Positions 42,925-48,142 of a DNA stretch of 48,142 nt are shown one piece after another. The stretch comes from Streptomyces beijiangensis (GTDB taxonomy: Bacteria > Actinomycetota > Actinomycetes > Streptomycetales > Streptomycetaceae). The notes under the pieces were generated by a model. The model was not told the origin of the DNA, searched no databases, and saw nothing but the letters and a program-made list of their open reading frames with translations. The stretch spans positions 1 to 48,142 of the forward strand of contig NZ_JAFLRJ010000013.1 of the NCBI RefSeq assembly GCF_017315755.1, read 5' to 3'. Both the position numbers and the translations under genes were made by a program. Numbering within the stretch: the stretch's first letter is position 1; the number at the start of each line of letters is the position of its first letter.

Positions 42925-43431
42925 GTGACGGATGCCGAAAGAGATGCCATACGACATTTCGCCTGCGCCGCATCGCGGCATCTCAGGGACGCCCAGTATC
43001 TCCACGACGACGAGCGCAGGCACACAGCGGACCATCTCTTCGGGTTCGCCGCGGAGTGTGCGGCCAAGAGCCTGCTGCTCCGCTTCACCACCTACGAAGT
43101 AACCATGAAGAAGAAGGAAGACAAGCCCTCGGATAGGCCTTGGATCCGGAAGTCCGCCGATGACGAGAATCCCCAGATGCTGGGGCACATCGGGGCCGTC
43201 CTCGGTGCCTTCCCGCTTCTCTCCCACGGCCGCTCCGGACCCAAGCTGATGGAGGCCGAAGACAAGATCTCGGCCTTTGACGGGTGGAATCTCAGCCACC
43301 GCTATGAAGACGAAGTCGGTCCGGACGGGCTCCCGCTCATCGCACCGTCCCTCGTCGCGGAACGCCGCCTGGCCGCCGAATGCCTGCTGGATCTGCAGGC
43401 GCATGTCGAACTCACAGGAATGCTGCCATGA
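42925..43431 (+). CDS. HEPN-like small protein, first gene of the inserted module
   Basis: 168 residues, all-alpha. The run RHLRDAQYLHDDERRHTADHLFGFAAECAAKSLLLRF has the HEPN pattern: two helices, a conserved Glu and Lys, and the partner in a later helix (GWNLSHRYEDE). HEPN proteins are often metal-independent RNases or their adaptors, but the usual R-x4-6-H motif is not clear here, so nuclease activity is uncertain. The GTG start has no Shine-Dalgarno sequence; a TAAGAT -10-like element about 10 bases upstream could give a leaderless message. The stop overlaps the start of the KGGVGR-ATPase gene by 4 nt, so the two are translationally coupled. It lies 79 nt after pglW. Confidence 0.65.
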   Translation: MTDAERDAIRHFACAASRHLRDAQYLHDDERRHTADHLFGFAAECAAKSLLLRFTTYEVTMKKKEDKPSDRPWIRKSADDENPQMLGHIGAVLGAFPLLSHGRSGPKLMEAEDKISAFDGWNLSHRYEDEVGPDGLPLIAPSLVAERRLAAECLLDLQAHVELTGMLP

Positions 43432-44807
43432 CCTCATCCGCCCGCAGGACCGTCCGCTTCGACAGCGCCCGCCCTGCCGCCTTCGACGTCGCCCGCGAGG
43501 TGGCCGGCGAGGGTTTCGAGTCCCTGCTGGTACGCGATGTTCTCGGCCGCTTCTCGCTGGTGATCGACGACCACGGCGAGGACGGCACCAGCAGGGTGAC
43601 CTCCGAACAGGCCACAAGCTGGCGTTCGTTGCTCACGGACCGGCTCGGCCCGTACGCCGGTGAACGCCCGCTGGTCCTGGCCTCGGCCATGCCCGTGGCG
43701 CGGACTCTGCTGGCCTCCACCCGCACGATCCCTGATCCCGAAGACCCCACCGAGCGGGTCCGCTTCCTGGACAACACGGTCGTCGGCGAGGACTGGTCCC
43801 GGGTCTCCACCCCGGACCAGACCGGCACAACTCCCGTGCGCCGCACCGCCGTATACGGCTTCAAGGGCGGGGTCGGCCGTACGACGGCGACAGCCCTGCT
43901 CGCCCGCGACCTCGCGGACATCGGCAAGGTCGTCCTGGTGGTCGACCTGGACCTGGAGTCGCCCGGCGTCGGCCCGCTGCTCCTGGGCGACGGCAGGCTG
44001 TGCCGGCACGGTGTGGTGGACCACCTGGTGGAGTCCGCGGTGGGGAACACCGAGGACCTGGAACTGGTGACGCGCTCTGGCTATGAGCCGGCCAACCTGG
44101 GCGAACTGTGGATCGCCCCCGCCCGCGGCGCCGGAGAGGAAGGTGTCCCCAACGGGTACGTGGACAAGCTCAACCGGGTCTACGCCGACACGGCGGGCGC
44201 ACGTTTCGCCGACCGCCTGGCCGCAACCCTGCGCGCCTGCGAGGACGCGGTGGAGCGGAGCGAGAGCGGACGCAGGCCCGATGTGGTGCTGCTCGACAGC
44301 CGGGCCGGTATCCACGACGTCGCCGCCGTGACCATCTCCCAACTCTGCGACCTGGCGCTACTGTTCGGTGCGGACAACGACCAGACCTGGGCGGGCTACG
44401 GAGACCTGTTCGAGGCCTGGGCGGCCTCCGGCCAGGCGCCCCGCATCCGCAAGAGGCTCCGCATGGTGGCCTCGATGGTGCCGGACTCCGTCCACCACTC
44501 GATGGACACCTACCTGGAGTCTTTCCGTACGAGTGCCTACCGCTGTTTCAGCGCTCTCTACGACACCATCGCACCGGGCGAGCAGTCAGGCCCCGACGCG
44601 TACTCCCCCGGCCTGGAGGACGACTCCGCGCCCCACGATCCGATCCCGATCCTCTTCGAGCCCGGCCTGGTCGGGATGAACGTCCCCAACTCCCCGCGCT
44701 GGCAGGAGCGCCCCTTCGTCCGGGCCGCGTACCTTGAATTCCTGGCCACCGCCGTAGAGCTGGTCCTGGCCGGACCGGAGGACCCCGAAGAGTACGGAGC
44801 CCCATGA
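43428..44807 (+). CDS. ParA/MinD-like ATPase with variant P-loop KGGVGRTT
   Basis: 459 residues. The deviant Walker A reads KGGVGRTT at residues 146-153: K146 is kept, but the second Lys of the KGGVGKTT motif is Arg151. VVDLDLESPGVGP is switch I. Walker B-like RPDVVLLDSRAGIHDVA is at about 283-299, and DLALLFGADNDQTW follows. Proteins of this KGGVGR kind form a distinct group of ParA-type ATPases; I recall the name from database families but cannot confirm. The N-terminal 130 residues are not recognised. Overlaps with both neighbours by 4 nt (ATGA) make it the centre of a coupled three-gene set. A role as an ATP-dependent switch or dimerisation platform for the defence complex is an inference. 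Confidence 0.8.
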   Translation: MTSSARRTVRFDSARPAAFDVAREVAGEGFESLLVRDVLGRFSLVIDDHGEDGTSRVTSEQATSWRSLLTDRLGPYAGERPLVLASAMPVARTLLASTRTIPDPEDPTERVRFLDNTVVGEDWSRVSTPDQTGTTPVRRTAVYGFKGGVGRTTATALLARDLADIGKVVLVVDLDLESPGVGPLLLGDGRLCRHGVVDHLVESAVGNTEDLELVTRSGYEPANLGELWIAPARGAGEEGVPNGYVDKLNRVYADTAGARFADRLAATLRACEDAVERSESGRRPDVVLLDSRAGIHDVAAVTISQLCDLALLFGADNDQTWAGYGDLFEAWAASGQAPRIRKRLRMVASMVPDSVHHSMDTYLESFRTSAYRCFSALYDTIAPGEQSGPDAYSPGLEDDSAPHDPIPILFEPGLVGMNVPNSPRWQERPFVRAAYLEFLATAVELVLAGPEDPEEYGAP

Positions 44808-46306
44808 CCGAGCCGCTGACCCCCGGCGAGTACCGCGATCTGCTGTCGCGTGCGCTGGAGGGCACCGTGGACGCGGACACCCGTCCGCCGACCCCGCACA
44901 CCCTGTACATGCCGGACCTCCACCGGACCGCGCTGTATGTGGACAGCACGGTGGTGCAGGGCGGCCGGGGCGACGGCAAAACCTTCTGGGCGCGCTCGCT
45001 CCTCGACCCGGTACTGCGTGAGGCCGCCGCGAAGGAGTACCGCATCTCCCGGCTCCACCGGCTGTACGTCCACCCCGGCCACGGCATGGACATCGGCTCA
45101 CCCCACTATCCGGGTCCGCTGACCCTCAACAGCCTGGTGGCGGAGAAGGCCCTGCCCGAGGAGATCTGGTACGCGGTCCTGCTCACCGCTCTGGGCCTTC
45201 CGGAGATGAGCGAGCACGCCGAGTGGTCGCAGCGCGTGGCCTGGCTGCGCGCCAATCCCGGTCCTGCCGAACGCGCGCTGGCGGACGCGGACGCGGCCGC
45301 CTCTGCCAAGGACATGGTGCATCTGCTGGTCTTCGACGGCCTGGAACATCTGCACCACGACGGGGCGACGGTGGACGCCCTCATCGCGGGCCTGCTCCGG
45401 GTCGCCCTGAGGATGCGCTTCGGTACACGCAACATCCGTTTCAAGGTGTTCCTGCGCCCCGACATGTTCGACGCGGCCAAGCAGCTCTTCCCCGATGCAT
45501 CGAAGCTGTCTGGGAACGCGGCACGGCTGGAGTGGTACCCCACTGATCTCTACGGTCTGCTCTTCCACCATCTGGGCAACGAGGACGATGACTCCTCCCG
45601 CCGCTTCCGCCGGATCACCGGTGGCTGGGAGCCGGGCCAGGACCAGGACCGGCTCGGTCCGGCCGACCGGTATGTCCCCCCGATCGCCCTGCGCAACGAC
45701 CCCAGGGCACAGACCGAACTGCTCGAGCAGATCGCCGGCCCCTTCATGGGCAGCAACTTCCGCAAGGGCAAGACCTACACCTGGCTGCCCAACCACCTCA
45801 AGGACAGCAGGGACCGGGTCAGCCCTCGCGGCTTCCTCAAGGCCCTGTCCGTGGCCGCCGAGACCACCCGGCGCGCCTACCCCGATCATGACCGTGCCCT
45901 GCACTACGACGCGATCCGCAGCGGCGTCCGGGAGGCGTCAAAGGTGCGGGTGGAGCAGGTCAGCGAGGACACCCCGTGGGTGAAGCTGGCCATAGAGCCG
46001 TTGGCCGGCTGCCAGGTGCCGATCGCCCAGGGGACGGTCGTACGGATCTGGGAGGAGAACGGGCTGCCCCGGGACCTGGCCGAGACCTCTGCCCGTTACA
46101 CCCAGACCGACCGACCCGAGCTTGTCCACACCGGCCCCCGCCACCCGGACGACCTGGTACGTCTCGTGGAGGAGCTGATCGCCCTCGGAGTGATGCGCCG
46201 CCGCGACGCCCACTCCGACGAGCACTCCCTGCTCGATCTGCCCGACATCTACCGCATCGCCTTCGACCTGGGTCGGCGCGGCGGCATCCCGCGCAGCAGC
46301 CGCTGA
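44804..46306 (+). CDS. P-loop ATPase, third gene of the inserted module
   Basis: 500 residues. Walker A GGRGDGKT is at residues 53-60, and a likely Walker B VHLLVFDGLEHLH is at about 172-184. It also has KVFLRPDMFDAAKQLFPDAS and a long C-terminal helical part that ends in a winged-helix-like region (LVEELIALGVMRRRDA). NIRFKVFLRPDMF resembles the STAND/Sll1717-type P-loop ATPases. It overlaps the KGGVGR gene by 4 nt and ends 79 nt before the pglX start. No transmembrane segments or nuclease motifs are visible. Its dependence on the KGGVGR partner is strongly suggested by coupling; its function is unknown. Confidence 0.75.
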   Translation: MTEPLTPGEYRDLLSRALEGTVDADTRPPTPHTLYMPDLHRTALYVDSTVVQGGRGDGKTFWARSLLDPVLREAAAKEYRISRLHRLYVHPGHGMDIGSPHYPGPLTLNSLVAEKALPEEIWYAVLLTALGLPEMSEHAEWSQRVAWLRANPGPAERALADADAAASAKDMVHLLVFDGLEHLHHDGATVDALIAGLLRVALRMRFGTRNIRFKVFLRPDMFDAAKQLFPDASKLSGNAARLEWYPTDLYGLLFHHLGNEDDDSSRRFRRITGGWEPGQDQDRLGPADRYVPPIALRNDPRAQTELLEQIAGPFMGSNFRKGKTYTWLPNHLKDSRDRVSPRGFLKALSVAAETTRRAYPDHDRALHYDAIRSGVREASKVRVEQVSEDTPWVKLAIEPLAGCQVPIAQGTVVRIWEENGLPRDLAETSARYTQTDRPELVHTGPRHPDDLVRLVEELIALGVMRRRDAHSDEHSLLDLPDIYRIAFDLGRRGGIPRSSR

Positions 46307-46385
46307 CGGCCCCGCGCCGTCCCGTTTCCCCTTCTGAACTGGCAGGATGGACCGGTCCCCGGCCGAATGAAGAGAGGCGCCGCCC

Positions 46386-48142
46386 GTGTCCCCCCAGGAA
46401 GCACCCACACCGGACACGACGGACGTGACTCCCGCTGCCGAAGACCGCAACGAGCAGCTCGTCAAGGACCTGCAGAAACAGGTCGGCCTCCTGGAGGCGG
46501 ACCTGCGCGAGCGCGCCCAGGAGGACGACAACGCCCAGGCCGCCGCCCTGCGCGCCGAGTACGACCGGGCGCTAGCCCAGGACCGTACCTCTGTCATGTA
46601 CGAGACCTGGCTGGACGAGCGCCTGGTGCAGATCGCCGCCGCCTGGGTCCTGGCCTGTGTCTTCGTCCGCTTCAGCGAGGACAACGGTCTGATCCCCGAC
46701 GCCCTGCTGTCCGGCCCCGGCGAGCGGCTGCCCGAGGCGCAGGACCACCACGAGGCGTACTTCCGCCTGCACCCCTCGCACAACGACCGCGACTGGCTCC
46801 AGGAGACCTTCCGCAGGCTCGGCACGGAGCACACCATCGCCGCCGGCCTCTTCGACCCGGCGCACAACCCGCTCTGGGAACTCGACCCCTCCTACGGGGC
46901 GGCCGCCCACCTCCTCGCCTTCTGGCGCGAGCGCGGCGCGGACGGGAAGATCCGCTACGACTTCACGGACCGCGGCCTCGACACCCGCTTCCTCGGCGAC
47001 CTCTACCAGGACCTGTCCGAGCACGCCCGCAAGACTTACGCCCTGCTCCAGACCCCGGAGTTCGTCGAGGAGTTCATCCTCGACCTGACCCTGGACCCGG
47101 CGCTGAAGGAGTTCGGCCTGGACCCGGTGTGGCAGGTCCGCCCGCCCAACTGGGTCGGCGAGACGTACGGCGAGACCGGCCCCGACGGCCTTCCGGCGGT
47201 ACGGGGCCTGCGCTGCATCGACCCGGCCTGCGGCTCGGGCCACTTTCTGCTGGGCCTCTTCCGCCGCATCCTCGCGCACTGGCGCGAGGCGGAACCCGGC
47301 ACGGAGAACTGGCTGCTGGTCCGCCGCGCCCTGGAGTCCGTGCACGGCGCGGACAAGAACCCCTTCGCCGTCTCCATCGCCCGGTTCCGGCTGCTGGTCG
47401 CGATGGTGCAGGAGTGCAGGGTGACGCGGTTGTCGGCGGCGCCCTCGATGCCCATCCGCATCGCGGTCGCGGACTCGCTGCTGCATGGGCGGGACGCGGG
47501 CCGGGAGAACGACCGGACGCTGGACGACGCCGAGAGGGAAGAGGCCGGGGCCTTCACCTACCGGACGGAAGACGTCGGCGGGTACATCAAGGAAGTCGAC
47601 CTGCTGGGGCGCGGCTCGTACCACGTGGTCGTGGCGAACCCCCCGTACATCACCGTCAAGGACAAGCAGGAGAACGAGAACTACCGCAAGATCTACTGGG
47701 CCTGCTCCGGCAAGTACGCCCTGTCCGTGCCTTTCGCGCAACGCATCTTCGAACTCGCCATCCGCGACGGGGAAAACTATCGGGGCGGCGGCTTCACCGG
47801 GCAGATCACCGCGAACTCCTTCATGAAGCGGGAGTTCGGGGCGATGCTCATCCAGTCGTACTTCCACGGCGGCCCGTACAAGGACCCCGAGACGCGGCGC
47901 AGGCGCGACTACCCGGGGGTGGAACTCACCCATGTTCTGGACACCTCAGGGGCGTTCATCCCGGGGCACGGGACCCCGACGGTGATCCTGGCGGGGCGGA
48001 ATCAGGTGGCGCGGCAGTCTGAGCCGATTCGGGCGGTGCTGGGCGTACGGGGGGAGCCGGGGCAGCCGGCGGACCCGGCAGAGGGCCAGGTGTGGAAGGC
48101 GATCGTCGAGGGGTGGCGGAAGCCGGGGAGGGGGTCGGAGGA
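46386..48142 (+). CDS. pglX: PglX-like adenine-specific DNA methyltransferase (partial, BREX-2 type)
   Basis: A frame of 585 residues that runs off the right edge. It starts at GTG 46386 with AGAGAGG upstream. An N-terminal coiled-coil stretch ([20 protein letters not shown]) precedes a helical region. The S-adenosylmethionine motif [11 protein letters not shown] is at about residues 279-289, and the catalytic [10 protein letters not shown] motif begins at residue 418. [11 protein letters not shown] and [15 protein letters not shown] follow. The family is the PglX methyltransferase of Pgl/BREX-2, usually about 1200 residues, so about half is here. It would modify adenine in host DNA and, with PglW, PglY and PglZ, restrict phage. 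PglY and PglZ should lie beyond the window. Confidence 0.85.
   Translation, partial: MSPQEAPTPDTTDVTPAAEDRNEQLVKDLQKQVGLLEADLRERAQEDDNAQAAALRAEYDRALAQDRTSVMYETWLDERLVQIAAAWVLACVFVRFSEDNGLIPDALLSGPGERLPEAQDHHEAYFRLHPSHNDRDWLQETFRRLGTEHTIAAGLFDPAHNPLWELDPSYGAAAHLLAFWRERGADGKIRYDFTDRGLDTRFLGDLYQDLSEHARKTYALLQTPEFVEEFILDLTLDPALKEFGLDPVWQVRPPNWVGETYGETGPDGLPAVRGLRCIDPACGSGHFLLGLFRRILAHWREAEPGTENWLLVRRALESVHGADKNPFAVSIARFRLLVAMVQECRVTRLSAAPSMPIRIAVADSLLHGRDAGRENDRTLDDAEREEAGAFTYRTEDVGGYIKEVDLLGRGSYHVVVANPPYITVKDKQENENYRKIYWACSGKYALSVPFAQRIFELAIRDGENYRGGGFTGQITANSFMKREFGAMLIQSYFHGGPYKDPETRRRRDYPGVELTHVLDTSGAFIPGHGTPTVILAGRNQVARQSEPIRAVLGVRGEPGQPADPAEGQVWKAIVEGWRKPGRGSE

Overview
The window is actinobacterial chromosome, almost certainly Streptomyces. 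The evidence is very high G+C with strong third-position GC bias, frequent GTG starts, many GntR/TetR/MarR regulators, secreted chitin- and plant-polysaccharide-degrading enzymes, a DasR-type operator, a perfect CebR-type box and the short intergenic repeat CCTCAATCGCCGGACGGGCTT that is common in this genus. I see no rRNA, tRNA or CRISPR array.

Layout. 1-6.0 kb: the 3' end of an unknown gene, a hairpin-rich repeat, a PAS/GAF/SpoIIE phosphatase with a fused anti-sigma-type ATPase domain, a small stand-alone paralogue of that domain, a Nudix hydrolase, a 59-residue SPOR-like protein and an NCS1 permease with a cysteine-rich tail. 6.1-9.6 kb: a GntR/UTRA regulator divergent from a secreted GH18 chitinase whose promoter carries a DasR-like site, then a convergent threonine-synthase-like enzyme. 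9.6-13.1 kb: a two-gene heterodimeric ABC exporter with complementary degenerate ATPase motifs. 13.2-22.2 kb: a DUF4190/septum-formation-like membrane protein, then a minus-strand operon (amidohydrolase, lipoprotein binding protein, two permeases, two ATPases) divergent from a TetR regulator, with a clean palindromic operator between them. 22.2-27.8 kb: carotenoid oxygenase, secreted GH65 enzyme, isochorismatase-fold hydrolase, MarR regulator and a DUF1232 protein. 27.8-33.0 kb: a GH74 xyloglucanase and a GH10 xylanase with paralogous FN3-CBM3 tails; a CebR-type box lies upstream of the xylanase. 33.1-36.3 kb: a TetR regulator divergent from an amino-acid permease and a nitrilase-family amidase.

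The last 12 kb is a defence island. Behind a truncated CotH-like remnant lies a HEPN/nucleotidyltransferase (toxin-antitoxin type) cassette. It is flanked by imperfect 27-bp direct repeats, carries a perfect 14-bp-arm palindrome over its promoter, and its HEPN gene is cut by an in-frame stop. Next, all on the plus strand, is a Pgl/BREX-2-type phage-defence locus. It has a PglW-like NERD/double-kinase protein (1491 residues) and, at the right edge, a PglX-like adenine methyltransferase that runs off the window. Between them sit three genes that are not, as I know it, part of the canonical BREX-2 gene set: a small HEPN-like protein, an ATPase whose ParA-type P-loop reads KGGVGRTT, and a second P-loop ATPase. 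The three overlap by 4 nt each (ATGA), so they form one translationally coupled module. This inserted three-gene module is the best candidate for an undescribed system or variant in the window.

Starts were chosen by Shine-Dalgarno position, signal peptide or family length. All family calls come from reading motifs by eye, without database searches.
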